Below, one piece after another: positions 1 to 8,151 of a stretch of 64,000 bases of DNA. Each line of letters opens with the position of its first letter. Within the stretch, counting starts at the first letter, position 1. The position numbers were made by a program, and so were the translations under genes. The notes below the pieces were generated by a model. It saw only the letters and a list, made by a program, of their open reading frames with translations, was not told where the DNA came from and made no database searches. This DNA is from CAYQVO01 sp964421085. Lineage in GTDB: Bacteria > Bdellovibrionota_C > UBA2361 > CAYQVO01. The stretch spans positions 10,582 to 74,581 of the forward strand of contig CAYQVO010000015.1 of NCBI GenBank assembly GCA_964421085.1, written 5' to 3'.

Positions 1-376
1 CCGAAAGTGGCTGAACCCGTGAAGTATTTTCTATAAAAATGCGGCTGCGGATTTCCGGACTGAGCGGATGCTGAATCGGGTATTCATGCACGGGGTGAAG
101 ATTGAATTTCTCTGTGCCAAACGCACTGGTCAGATGCCAGTATTCTTCTTCCTTCATATCGGATACAGCATGAACAAAAGGAATACGAAAAGGATGCTTT
201 CTGCTGATCTCTTCCAACCGTTGATAGCATTCAGTCCGCTCCTCCTTTTCAAGCCCTGTCAGGAAAAGCCCTGCTTTGGTGATTTGAAGGGGAACAATCT
301 CCTCTATCTTCTCTCTCCAGGTATGTCCATTTGTTCCAAGGGTAGTAATTGAGGGGATGATTTTTCGGTTCAGCAT
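1..376 (-). CDS. Partial conserved hypothetical protein, open at window edge
   Basis: Translating the minus strand from the ATG at 374-376 gives 125 uninterrupted codons running off the left edge, so only the N-terminus is present. It begins MLNRKIIPSITTLGTNG and later contains the stretches KAGLFLTGL and HPFRIPFVHAVSDM. The feel is of a TIM-barrel protein such as a sugar-phosphate isomerase-like enzyme, but I do not recognise the family firmly. Codons are AT-richer (many AAA, GAA, ATT) than in the genes further right. Together with the G-rich sequence directly upstream of its start, this raises doubt that it belongs to the same genome. The open frame is clear; the function is not. Confidence 0.55.
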   Translation of the reverse strand, partial: MLNRKIIPSITTLGTNGHTWREKIEEIVPLQITKAGLFLTGLEKEERTECYQRLEEISRKHPFRIPFVHAVSDMKEEEYWHLTSAFGTEKFNLHPVHEYPIQHPLSPEIRSRIFIENTSRVQPLS

Positions 377-476
377 AAGTCAAACAGCAACCATTAACTT
401 TTAGACGGATCACCGGCCAGAGGCGAAATGGTTCAGGGAAAAAGAAGGACCGCCAGCCAGATAGGGAGGGATGGGG

Positions 477-700
477 AGGTGCGGGGCTCCGTTCCGTTGG
501 GCAGGGGCGGGGGGCTCCTTTTTCCTTTTCCTTTCCTTTGGGCAGGTGGGGGGGCTCCTTCCTTGAGGTGCGGGGCTCCTCTGGGCAGGGGTGGGGGGCG
601 GGGGGCTCCTTCAGCGGCCTCAGGCGGAGCCGGGCGGAGTGGCAGTGGCCCGGCGGGGACACAGCGCGGACACGGTGCGGGGGACCCTTGCGGGGGACCC
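477..700. repeat. G-rich low-complexity segment with repeated GGGGCTCC units
   Basis: The stretch 377-757 holds no credible gene. Within it, roughly 477-610 repeats the octamer GGGGCTCC five times and TGGGCAGG three times, separated by G-runs and pyrimidine tracts. A 13-base unit GCGGGGGACCCTT occurs twice in tandem near 677-702. The strand asymmetry (G-rich on the plus strand) and simple-sequence character are unlike anything else in the window. Long open frames cross it only because stop codons are rare in such sequence. It lies exactly between a gene of different codon use and dapE, so it may be an assembly join, contaminant DNA or a true low-complexity insertion. Confidence 0.7.
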
Positions 701-757
701 TTGCCCTCAAAAAGCTTTTACATGGCCATTTGGCCCGGGGTAGTCTCTTGTTCAAGT

Positions 758-1855
758 ATGACCGAACAGACTGATGCCCCCGAACTGGAAGAAATTCTCC
801 TTTCTCTGCTGGGAATCCCGTCACTCAGCGGAAAGGAAGGGGAGATTTGCAGCTTTATCGAGAACCTCCTGAGAAAGAGGTTCCAGTCCGGCTCGGGCAT
901 AAACTTGAGAAGATCCGGCAATTCTCTGCTGGTATGGGGCACACCCGATGCAGATAGAGAGACTCTGGTTCTGGCCGGCCACCTTGACACCGTGCCGGGC
1001 GACATGAGTCCTGGATCACGAAAACGCGATGGCGACAGGATATTCGGACTTGGAGCTTCCGACATGAAGGGCGGAGATGCCGTCATGCTGTCGCTGTGCT
1101 CTCCCGATATTTTTACTGCATCCCGCTTCAATCTCATCTTCTGCTGGTACGCGGGGGAAGAAGCCGAGCGGTCGGGTAATGAACTGGTGCAGCTTCTCCC
1201 GATAATCCGCGATATCAGCCATGCAGGGCTTGCGATAATTCTCGAACCGACAGAAAACAACCTGCACCTCGGAAGTCTCGGCTATGCGAACGCAACAGTC
1301 ACATTCAGGGGTAAAAGAGCCCACAGTGCAAGGCCGTGGGACGGCGACAATGCCGTTTACATGGCCATTCCCCTGCTTCAGAAGTTACGAAACTACCATG
1401 CCCCGGTCAGCACGATCGAAGGACTTGAGTACAGACAGGTAGTGACTGCAACGATGGCGGCTGCAGGAATAGAAAAAAACGTCGTCCCGGACACATTCGA
1501 ACTCAACATAAATTACCGCTTCGGACCGGAGCGCGACGCCGAAAATGCACGCGAATGGTTCGCGGATTTTGTCGGGCCTGACGTCGAATTCGAATTCACC
1601 GAACTCATTCCGGCGGGTCCGCTGCCCCGTAAGGAGAACAAAGTCTTTCAGGATTTCAGGAAGCGTTACTCGCTCCCCGAGGAGATTAAGCAGGCATATA
1701 CGGACGTTACGCTGTTCGGAGAGCAGGACATTGACGCGATAAATTTCGGTCCAGGCTTGAGCAGTCAGGCTCATCAGCAGAATGAATTCGTGCCGGTCGC
1801 GAACCTGCATTTCTGTTATCACACGCTCAGGGGATTTATTGTTGCCGCGAGCTGA
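758..1855 (+). CDS. dapE: Succinyl-diaminopimelate desuccinylase-type M20 peptidase
   Basis: This is a 365-residue M20 family di-zinc hydrolase, most like the DapE branch that frees L,L-diaminopimelate from its N-succinyl form in the lysine/meso-DAP pathway. Visible zinc and catalytic residues are H75 and D77 (GHLDTVPGD), D102 (SDMKGG), the E134-E135 pair (AGEEAE), a Glu in EPTEN and a C-terminal His in SSQAHQQNE. The dimerisation/lid domain lies between about residues 175 and 290. I start at ATG 758 because family homology begins there; the longer frame from 428 runs through low-complexity DNA. No Shine-Dalgarno is visible upstream, which fits a natural 5' region lost to a chimeric join. A related M20 deacylase is the main alternative. 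Confidence 0.8.
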   Translation: MTEQTDAPELEEILLSLLGIPSLSGKEGEICSFIENLLRKRFQSGSGINLRRSGNSLLVWGTPDADRETLVLAGHLDTVPGDMSPGSRKRDGDRIFGLGASDMKGGDAVMLSLCSPDIFTASRFNLIFCWYAGEEAERSGNELVQLLPIIRDISHAGLAIILEPTENNLHLGSLGYANATVTFRGKRAHSARPWDGDNAVYMAIPLLQKLRNYHAPVSTIEGLEYRQVVTATMAAAGIEKNVVPDTFELNINYRFGPERDAENAREWFADFVGPDVEFEFTELIPAGPLPRKENKVFQDFRKRYSLPEEIKQAYTDVTLFGEQDIDAINFGPGLSSQAHQQNEFVPVANLHFCYHTLRGFIVAAS

Positions 1856-1872
1856 GTGCGGGACTCAGGAAA

Positions 1873-3060
1873 TCAACTGTATATAAAAACGTCCTCCCTC
1901 ACATTTAAAAAATCCTCGAGTCCGTCGCGTTCCAGCTTTTCGAGCGCTCCGATACTTCCTTTTTTCTCAACCCACAGGCGCGGACGATCGGAACCGTTCA
2001 GAATGTCAATGGGCAGCTTCTCATATTCATATTCGTACGGAGGCTGCCGCCAGAAATTTTCGGACCCTGTTTCATGAAAAAGCTCTCTCAGCACCACCTG
2101 GAAAAATTTCCATGACCGGAACTCCCTCCGGTCGGTCACATGAACCTGGTAGCCGCCGCATGAGACTCCCTGATGCTTGTCGAAGGTCGGCACAAACCAT
2201 AACGGTCTCAGAACAAATCCCGAAAGCCCCGCTTTCCTGAGCGACCCTTCGAGTCTTTTCTGAAACAGAAAGGGATCAAGCTTCGGGCGCCCGAAGATTT
2301 CAAAAGGATGCGTCGTTCCCCTCCCTTCCGAAACATAAGTTCCTTCGAAAAGAACGCCCCCTACATACGGAATGCAGGTCTCACATGTCGGCATGTTCGG
2401 CGACGGGAGGACCCAGGGGCGCCCGGTCTCGTCGAAGAAGAATTTCCGCTTCCAGTTTTTCATCGGGATAACGCGCACACGCGCATCAGGCGCGGCGAAA
2501 AGCGCGGCATACCGGGCAATCTCGCCGATAGTCAGACCATGCCGCATGGGAAATGGATACCTGCCCACAAAGGAAGTAAAGCTTTCATCAAGTACATTCC
2601 CCTCGACAACCAACCCTCCAAGGGGATTCGGGCGGTCTAGAACAACAACTTCGATGTCTGTTCCGGCGCATGCTTCGACGGCAAGCGACACGGTCCAGAT
2701 ATAGGTGAAAATGCGGGTGCCGACGTCCTGAAGATCGACAATAAGCGTGTCAATGCCCCGAAGCGAGTCCCGCGTCGGCGAACGTCTCTCGGAGTAAAGG
2801 CTCACGACGGGCAGCTTGAAAAAAGGCTGAAAGCTGTCGGCGGTTTCTATCATGTTCGCCTGCACGTCTGCAAAGAGACCATGCTGAGGGCTGAAAAGTC
2901 TTTTGAGCCTTGAACCGAAAACTTTCCTGAGAGGAGACACACCGAGCGTGAGATCGCCCGTAACCGACGCCGCATGGCACAGATACGCAATATTTCCCTT
3001 AAGGGACTTCTGAACGGCAGTCGATGCAAGCAGTACGTCAAGTCCAGTCTGAGTTCTCAT
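1873..3060 (-). CDS. namZ: Exo-beta-N-acetylmuramidase NamZ family (DUF1343)
   Basis: This 395-residue protein has the hallmarks of DUF1343, the family of NamZ, which removes MurNAc from non-reducing ends of peptidoglycan fragments. Recognisable blocks are FSPQHGLF, LDRPNPLGG, MRHGLTIGEIA, SPNMPT and VSEGRGTTHPFE. I choose the ATG at 3060 because family similarity starts there; a start at 3132 would overlap the divergent kinase gene. No signal peptide is evident in the chosen form, suggesting action on fragments already inside the cell. The divergent neighbour is an AmgK-like sugar kinase, which fits a MurNAc salvage pair. The family call is firm; the exact substrate is inferred from family knowledge. 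Confidence 0.85.
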   Translation of the reverse strand: MRTQTGLDVLLASTAVQKSLKGNIAYLCHAASVTGDLTLGVSPLRKVFGSRLKRLFSPQHGLFADVQANMIETADSFQPFFKLPVVSLYSERRSPTRDSLRGIDTLIVDLQDVGTRIFTYIWTVSLAVEACAGTDIEVVVLDRPNPLGGLVVEGNVLDESFTSFVGRYPFPMRHGLTIGEIARYAALFAAPDARVRVIPMKNWKRKFFFDETGRPWVLPSPNMPTCETCIPYVGGVLFEGTYVSEGRGTTHPFEIFGRPKLDPFLFQKRLEGSLRKAGLSGFVLRPLWFVPTFDKHQGVSCGGYQVHVTDRREFRSWKFFQVVLRELFHETGSENFWRQPPYEYEYEKLPIDILNGSDRPRLWVEKKGSIGALEKLERDGLEDFLNVREDVFIYS

Positions 3061-3108
3061 GTTTCCGCTACCAGTTACACACGGCTTGTGCGAAGATTTG
3101 AATCTACG

Positions 3109-4216
3109 ATGAAAGAAAGCACAATACTTCATGCTGAAAAACTTCTGCGCGGCCGGACGGGCTTCAGTGCGGCGTCAGTCGCGGAAGCTGCCCCTCTTGC
3201 CGGCGATGCATCGCTCCGCTCCTATACCCGCCTCAAGCTTGAAAATGCTCCAGTACCGAGCGTCGTTCTGATGGCATTGAAGGGGGGAGCCGGGCCTGGC
3301 TTAACTCCAAGAAATATTGGGGAAAGTGCTGGCACCCCTTTAGTTTCATTAAATAAAGAAAACTTANNNNNNNNNNGTGGGAGGAGGTCCAAAGGGTCTT
3401 ACACAGAATGACACCTTTGTAGAACTTGCGGAATTCCTTCGAAAACACGGAATTGAGGCTCCCCGCATACTTGCAGACGCAAGGGAGAGCAGCTTTCTCA
3501 TCGTAGAGGACGTCGGCGATCTGTGCCTTGCCGATGCTTCCGGCGGTTTTCCCGATAAAATCACCGATTTTTACAGGGAGGCAATAGACATAATTTTGAA
3601 GCTTCAATCGATCCCGCACGCGGAATCGTGTGTCGCTTTTCAGCGTTCGCCTTCGCTCGATCAGCTCAAAAACCAGGCGTTCGAATTTGTCGATCACTAC
3701 TCTCTTCCGCGAGGTCTCAGCGACGCGGATCGCGCCGCACTTTCATCATTCATCAACCGAATATGCGGCATCGTCGACAGTCATCCGAAAGTTCTTGCTC
3801 ATTATGACTACACCGCCTGGAATCTGTTCGTCGATCAGTCAGGCTCAATCCGTCCGCTTGATTTTCAGGACGCGTGCCTGGACTCGCCGGCGCGCGACAT
3901 AGTCGCCCTTATCGACGATCGCGACTCAGACTTGCTTCTCGGCCCGGAACGCCATGCTGAACTGCTCGACTATTTCTGTTCTCTATTTCCTGACGGGAAG
4001 AAAGCGCGCCAGTGGTACTCCGAATACAGAATTCACTGGCACCTCAGGGTGGCCGGCCGCTTTGCGCTCCTGTCCGAGAAGCGGGGTCTGCAAAGATACG
4101 CAGCGTGGATACCAGGGTCCGTTCGAAGGCTGATTTCAGCGCTCGAGACAGTGGGCAGGAGTATCCCGGAAGCGCGGGATGTAATGGGGATAGTGATTTC
4201 CATCAGCGGAAATTGA
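3109..4216 (+). CDS. amgK: AmgK-like anomeric MurNAc/GlcNAc kinase, split by an assembly gap
   Basis: The gene encodes an APH-fold sugar kinase. The N-terminal part (from ATG 3109) has GDASLRSYTR, typical of AmgK, which phosphorylates MurNAc/GlcNAc at C1 for MurNAc recycling. The C-terminal part has the catalytic-loop equivalent LAHYDYTAWN and the metal-binding block PLDFQDA. A 10-N gap at 3367-3376 interrupts it and the two halves are in different frames, so 10 is probably a placeholder and some coding sequence is missing. The last 70 or so bases before the gap do not look like AmgK and may be a poor contig end. Its position divergent to namZ supports a wall-recycling role. A general aminoglycoside phosphotransferase-like kinase is the alternative. 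Confidence 0.75.
3367..3376. other. Assembly gap (10 N) inside amgK
   Basis: Ten N bases, a length often used as a default. The reading frame differs on the two sides (3109 and 3377 are not in phase), so the true gap length is not 10 or the flanking contig end is wrong. Confidence 0.98.
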
Positions 4217-4242
4217 GGGAGGAGGTTTTTCTCCTTACTCAT

Positions 4243-4602
4243 TCAAACCAGAGGAACAACCCGGGACTTTCCAATCACCTTGTCCCGCGTCAAAAGCGGT
4301 ACCTGATGGACCAGGCTTGTGGCGGCGATCAGCTCATCTGCGGGATCGCTTCTAAAGTCGAGTTTTTTCAACGCCCTGCAGATGTCAATCGAGATGGGCC
4401 AGGTATAAACCCGGGACATCACCTGGATGAGTTCCTTGTCGTCGAGATCGACTTCCACACTCTTCATGTTCGCGAGAGCTGCAAGTTCCCAGAGAACAAT
4501 TCCGGAAATGCTCCACTCGTGCTGCGATAAAAGTGCCTTCTCTTTATTTGTCAGTTCACCGTTTAACGCATAAATTGGAATATGGGTATCAAGATTGAGC
4601 AT
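4243..4602 (-). CDS. VapC-like PIN-domain ribonuclease toxin
   Basis: This is a 119-residue protein of typical VapC length. It shows the PIN-domain acidic pattern: an N-terminal Asp in LNLDTHI, a Glu in LWELAAL, and C-terminal acidic residues in DPADELIAATS, with LLTRDKVI following. These residues coordinate magnesium in PIN nucleases, which as toxins usually cut tRNA or rRNA. Its ATG (4600-4602) overlaps the end of the upstream antitoxin-like frame by 14 bases, the usual toxin-antitoxin arrangement. The substrate cannot be told from sequence. It converges with amgK, whose stop is only 26 bases away. Confidence 0.85.
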   Translation of the reverse strand: MLNLDTHIPIYALNGELTNKEKALLSQHEWSISGIVLWELAALANMKSVEVDLDDKELIQVMSRVYTWPISIDICRALKKLDFRSDPADELIAATSLVHQVPLLTRDKVIGKSRVVPLV

Positions 4603-4888
4603 TCCACTTCGTTCCTGTCGAGAGAATATCTCCCTTGATCTTTATCTTCCCTTTGAGCTTTCCAATGAGATCAGCCGACCGCTGGTCTATGCTGATGAGT
4701 TTTGCAACGGGCTTTCCATGCTTGGTAATTACAAGACCTTCCGCGTCAAGCCTGTCCAGTTTATGGAACGGTTCCGTATATTGCTCAATCGAAAGAAATT
4801 CAAAAAATGTCGCGGACGCGGTCCTGAAAAATACCCGGTCACTCCCCCGGACGCACAACCACAAGATTCTTATCCCCGTACGCCGCAT
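4589..4888 (-). CDS. Phd/YefM-type antitoxin partner of the PIN toxin, start uncertain
   Basis: The C-terminal 70 residues look like a Phd/prevent-host-death antitoxin: an amphipathic start, then GLVITKHGKPVAKLI, which matches the family's strand-turn-strand, then a basic tail. Only the frame from 4888 offers an ATG, giving 99 residues and an overlap of 50 bases with the 3' end of gcvP. The first 30 residues do not resemble an antitoxin. No ATG, GTG or TTG lies in frame between the gcvP stop and the conserved region, so the true start may be an ATT, an in-gcvP TTG, or the base calls may be off. Antitoxins of this family bind DNA and repress their own operon. Confidence 0.7.
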   Translation of the reverse strand: MRRTGIRILWLCVRGSDRVFFRTASATFFEFLSIEQYTEPFHKLDRLDAEGLVITKHGKPVAKLISIDQRSADLIGKLKGKIKIKGDILSTGTKWNAQS

Positions 4889-7715
4889 CTATCCGCCCGA
4901 CAGACGGCCAGAACTTGCCGGCTCTAAGACCCGGTACCGGATAGGCCGCCTCTTCTCTTGTATACGGCCTCTCCCACCTCGCGGAAAGCAGCGCTTCAAG
5001 AGTATGCGGAGCACTTTTCAGGGGATTATTTTCCGGATGATACTTGCCCGTCTCAATCTTACGCGCTTCTTCGCGTATCTGAATGAGCGCTTCACAGAAC
5101 CTGTCGAGTTCCTTTTTGCTCTCGCTCTCCGTCGGTTCGACCATCATTGTTCCCGGCACCGGCCATGAAACAGTTGGAGCATGAATGCTGAAGTCCACAA
5201 GCCGTTTTGCAACGTCGTCAACATCCACGTTTGCGCTCTGCTTCACATTATGAAGATCGATTATGCACTCATGCGCGACAAGCCCGCTTTCTCCCCTGTA
5301 AAGAACCGGGAACGTTTTCTCGAGCTTCTTTGCCATGTAGTTGGCATTAAGAATTGCAGTCTGCGTTGCGCGCTTAAGGCCGTGCGATCCCATGAGCGCT
5401 ATGTAAGCCCATGAGATTGGCAGAATACTTGCGCTTCCCCAGGGACCCGATGAAACCGGTCCTTCCCCTTTCTCCCGCACTTTCACGACAGGATGCGCCG
5501 GGAGGAATGGTGCAAGATGAGCGGCCGCTGCAATCGGCCCCATTCCGGGTCCGCCCCCGCCGTGCGGGATTGCGAAAGTCTTGTGAAGGTTTATGTGGCA
5601 CACGTCCGCCCCGAGTTCTGCAGGCTTTACAAGCCCGACAAGAGCATTCATGTTCGCGCCGTCGAGATAAACCTGACCTCCTGCCGCATGAACTGTCGAA
5701 GCCGCTTCCTTAACCCTCGCTTCAAACACCCCATGGGTGGAGGGATAGGTGATCATGATTGCCGCAAGCCGGTTCGAATACTCCCTTGCCTTCGACTTGA
5801 GATCGTCGATATCGATATTCCCCACCTTGTCGCATTCAACCGCCACAACCTGAAATCCGGCCATGGCCGAGCTTGCAGGATTCGTCCCGTGGGCGGACTT
5901 CGGAATGAGACAGACATCCCTTTCGCTTTCACCCCGGTCGGCAAGATAAGCACGTATCGTCATAAGACCTGCGTACTCGCCTTGAGCGCCGGAATTCGGC
6001 TGCATCGACACGGAAGTAAAGCCTGTGATATCGCAGAGAGCCTCCTCGAGATCCGCGAATAACTCCTGATATCCTTTTGCCTGCTCAAGAGGGGCAAAGG
6101 GATGAAGCGCGCTGAATCCGGGCCAGGTTATCGCGAACATCTCGACAGCGGCATTGAGCTTCATCGTACATGAACCGAGAGGAATCATCGAAGAGCACAG
6201 CGAAAGATCCCTTCCTTCGAGCCGCTTTATGTAGCGAAGCATCTCCGTTTCCGAATGATATGAGTTGAACACATCATGCGTCAGGTACCTGCTCTTTCTT
6301 TCGCATTCCGCCGGAATGCCCGGGGCGCTCATCTTGAGAAGAACTTCCGCCGGCGTCGCATTAATCCCCCTGCCCCGGAAGATATCGAGAAGCTTCTTTA
6401 CATCCGCATCCGTCTTCGCCTCGTCCCATGAGACGGCAATGTTCCGGGCATCTATTGGACAGAGGTTCACCCCCGCATCTTCAGCGCGTTTGAGGACCGC
6501 ATTGCGGGTGCTCTTTTCCATTTCAACCCGCACCGTATCGAAGAAACTGTCCGAAACAACTTTGAAACCGTCAGCCTTGAGACCTTCCGCAAACGCGCGC
6601 GCAAGTCCGTTCACTTTTTCCGCTATTCTCCTGAGCCCCTTCGGCCCGTGATAGACGGCGTACATGGATGCCATGATCGCAAGCAGAACCTGGGAGGTGC
6701 AGATATTGCTGGTCGCTTTCTCGCGGCGGATATGCTGTTCGCGGGTCTGGAGAGCAAGTCTGAGAGCAGGTTTGTCCGCCGAGTCTTTCGAGATACCGAC
6801 AAGCCGCCCCGGCATGCTGCGCTTGTATTCATCCTTGACTGCAAAATACGCGGCGTGCGGTCCGCCGTATCCCATCGGCACTCCGAATCGCTGCGTGCTT
6901 CCCACCGCCACATCGGCGCCCATCTCGCCCGGCGCCTTCAGCACACAGAGCGCAAGAATGTCCGCCGCAACCACTGCAAGAGCATTGCCGGCGTGAAGAC
7001 CCTCTATGCACTTCGTGTAATCGACAATCTTTCCCGAAAATCCCGGATACTGAAGGAGCGCGCCGAACACATCGCTCCCCTGCTTCAGCATCTCATCGGC
7101 GCTGCATATCACTACGTTTATGCCGAAGGGCTTCGCCCTGGTCCTGATAAGCTCGACTGTCTGGGGATAGCAGTCGTCGGATACGAGAAAAGTCGAGCGC
7201 TTCGTCCCCGATTTCAATCCCACATTGTAAGCCAGAAGCATCGCTTCCGCCGCCGCAGTGCCTTCGTCAAGAAGCGAGGCGTTTGCCACGGGAAGCGCCG
7301 TGAGATCGGCAATCATTGTCTGGAAATTCAAAAGGGCTTCGAGTCTTCCCTGCGAAATTTCAGGCTGATAGGGAGTGTACTGGGTGTACCACCCCGGGTT
7401 TTCGAGAATATTCCGCTGAATCACAGGAGGAGTGAAAGTGTCGAAGTATCCCATGCCCGTGAACGACTGAAACACCGCGTTTTTGCCTGCAATTTCCCTC
7501 AGACGCTCGAGCACCTCTCTTTCGCTGAGTCCTTCGGAGAACTTTGTGAGTGAGAACTTTCCGGTCATTCCGATGCCCGGCGGCACAACCGCTGCTGTGA
7601 ACTCGTCAAGGGAGCTGAATCCCAGAGTTTTGAGCATCGCTGTTACATCGTCCTCACTGGGTCCAGTATGCCTGCATACGAATGAAGGTTCGCGAAGAGC
7701 GCTTTCTGATTCCAT
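4839..7715 (-). CDS. gcvP: Glycine dehydrogenase (decarboxylating), P-protein, single chain
   Basis: This is the full-length 958-residue P-protein of the glycine cleavage system. It decarboxylates glycine with pyridoxal phosphate and passes the aminomethyl group to lipoylated GcvH. Both halves of the fused dimer-like protein are present (the N-terminal half carries SFTGMGYFDT and TPYQPEISQGR; the C-terminal half carries PLGSCTMKLN). The PLP lysine is K712 in INLHKTFAIPHGGGGPG. It is last in the folD-gcvT-gcvH-gcvP operon, 27 bases after gcvH, and its tail overlaps an antitoxin-like frame. The single-chain form contrasts with the split GcvPA/GcvPB of many anaerobes and Gram-positives. Confidence 0.97.
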   Translation of the reverse strand: MESESALREPSFVCRHTGPSEDDVTAMLKTLGFSSLDEFTAAVVPPGIGMTGKFSLTKFSEGLSEREVLERLREIAGKNAVFQSFTGMGYFDTFTPPVIQRNILENPGWYTQYTPYQPEISQGRLEALLNFQTMIADLTALPVANASLLDEGTAAAEAMLLAYNVGLKSGTKRSTFLVSDDCYPQTVELIRTRAKPFGINVVICSADEMLKQGSDVFGALLQYPGFSGKIVDYTKCIEGLHAGNALAVVAADILALCVLKAPGEMGADVAVGSTQRFGVPMGYGGPHAAYFAVKDEYKRSMPGRLVGISKDSADKPALRLALQTREQHIRREKATSNICTSQVLLAIMASMYAVYHGPKGLRRIAEKVNGLARAFAEGLKADGFKVVSDSFFDTVRVEMEKSTRNAVLKRAEDAGVNLCPIDARNIAVSWDEAKTDADVKKLLDIFRGRGINATPAEVLLKMSAPGIPAECERKSRYLTHDVFNSYHSETEMLRYIKRLEGRDLSLCSSMIPLGSCTMKLNAAVEMFAITWPGFSALHPFAPLEQAKGYQELFADLEEALCDITGFTSVSMQPNSGAQGEYAGLMTIRAYLADRGESERDVCLIPKSAHGTNPASSAMAGFQVVAVECDKVGNIDIDDLKSKAREYSNRLAAIMITYPSTHGVFEARVKEAASTVHAAGGQVYLDGANMNALVGLVKPAELGADVCHINLHKTFAIPHGGGGPGMGPIAAAAHLAPFLPAHPVVKVREKGEGPVSSGPWGSASILPISWAYIALMGSHGLKRATQTAILNANYMAKKLEKTFPVLYRGESGLVAHECIIDLHNVKQSANVDVDDVAKRLVDFSIHAPTVSWPVPGTMMVEPTESESKKELDRFCEALIQIREEARKIETGKYHPENNPLKSAPHTLEALLSARWERPYTREEAAYPVPGLRAGKFWPSVGRIDAAYGDKNLVVVRPGE

Positions 7716-7742
7716 TTTTCCCCGAAATAATAGCGACCCGGT

Positions 7743-8120
7743 CTACCCGAGATACTTCGTGTACTCGTCAGCCGACATCAGCGAAGCGGCATCGCCTGCT
7801 TCGATGTTTTCCAGCTTTACGATCCACCCTGCCTCGTAAGGATCTTTGTTGATCAAAGAGGGATCATCTTTGAGGTTCGCGTTGACCTCTTTCACGACTC
7901 CTGTCACCGGCGCGTACACATCCGATGCGGCCTTTGTCGACTCGAGTACGCAGATGGTCTGTCCCTGCGTGTACTTCTTTCCGACCTCCGGAAGGTCCGC
8001 GAAGACAATCTCACCGAGTTCCGACTGAGCGAACTCGGTGATGCCTATGGTTGCATTCGTGCCCTGAACCTGGGCCCATTCATGCTCTTTCGTGTATCTG
8101 CAGTTTGCCGGATTAGCCAT
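7743..8120 (-). CDS. gcvH: Glycine cleavage system H protein
   Basis: This 125-residue H protein shuttles the aminomethyl group on a lipoyl arm. The lipoylated lysine is K63 in VLESTKAASDVYAP, and the opening CRYTKEHEW is characteristic. The start at 8118-8120 is well supported: a strong Shine-Dalgarno, GGAGGTG on the minus strand, sits five to six bases upstream. It lies between gcvT (31 bases upstream) and gcvP (27 bases downstream), so the three are surely co-transcribed. Confidence 0.97.
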   Translation of the reverse strand: MANPANCRYTKEHEWAQVQGTNATIGITEFAQSELGEIVFADLPEVGKKYTQGQTICVLESTKAASDVYAPVTGVVKEVNANLKDDPSLINKDPYEAGWIVKLENIEAGDAASLMSADEYTKYLG

Positions 8121-8151
8121 TGAACACCTCCTTAACAATTTCCGAAAAAAA

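Noticed and set aside
428..757. N-terminal extension of dapE by 110 residues
   Set aside because: The residues come from low-complexity G-rich DNA, lack family similarity, and the M20 domain starts right after ATG 758.
6648..7553. 301-residue plus-strand frame opposite gcvP
   Set aside because: Shadow of gcvP; gcvP motifs cover the whole stretch.
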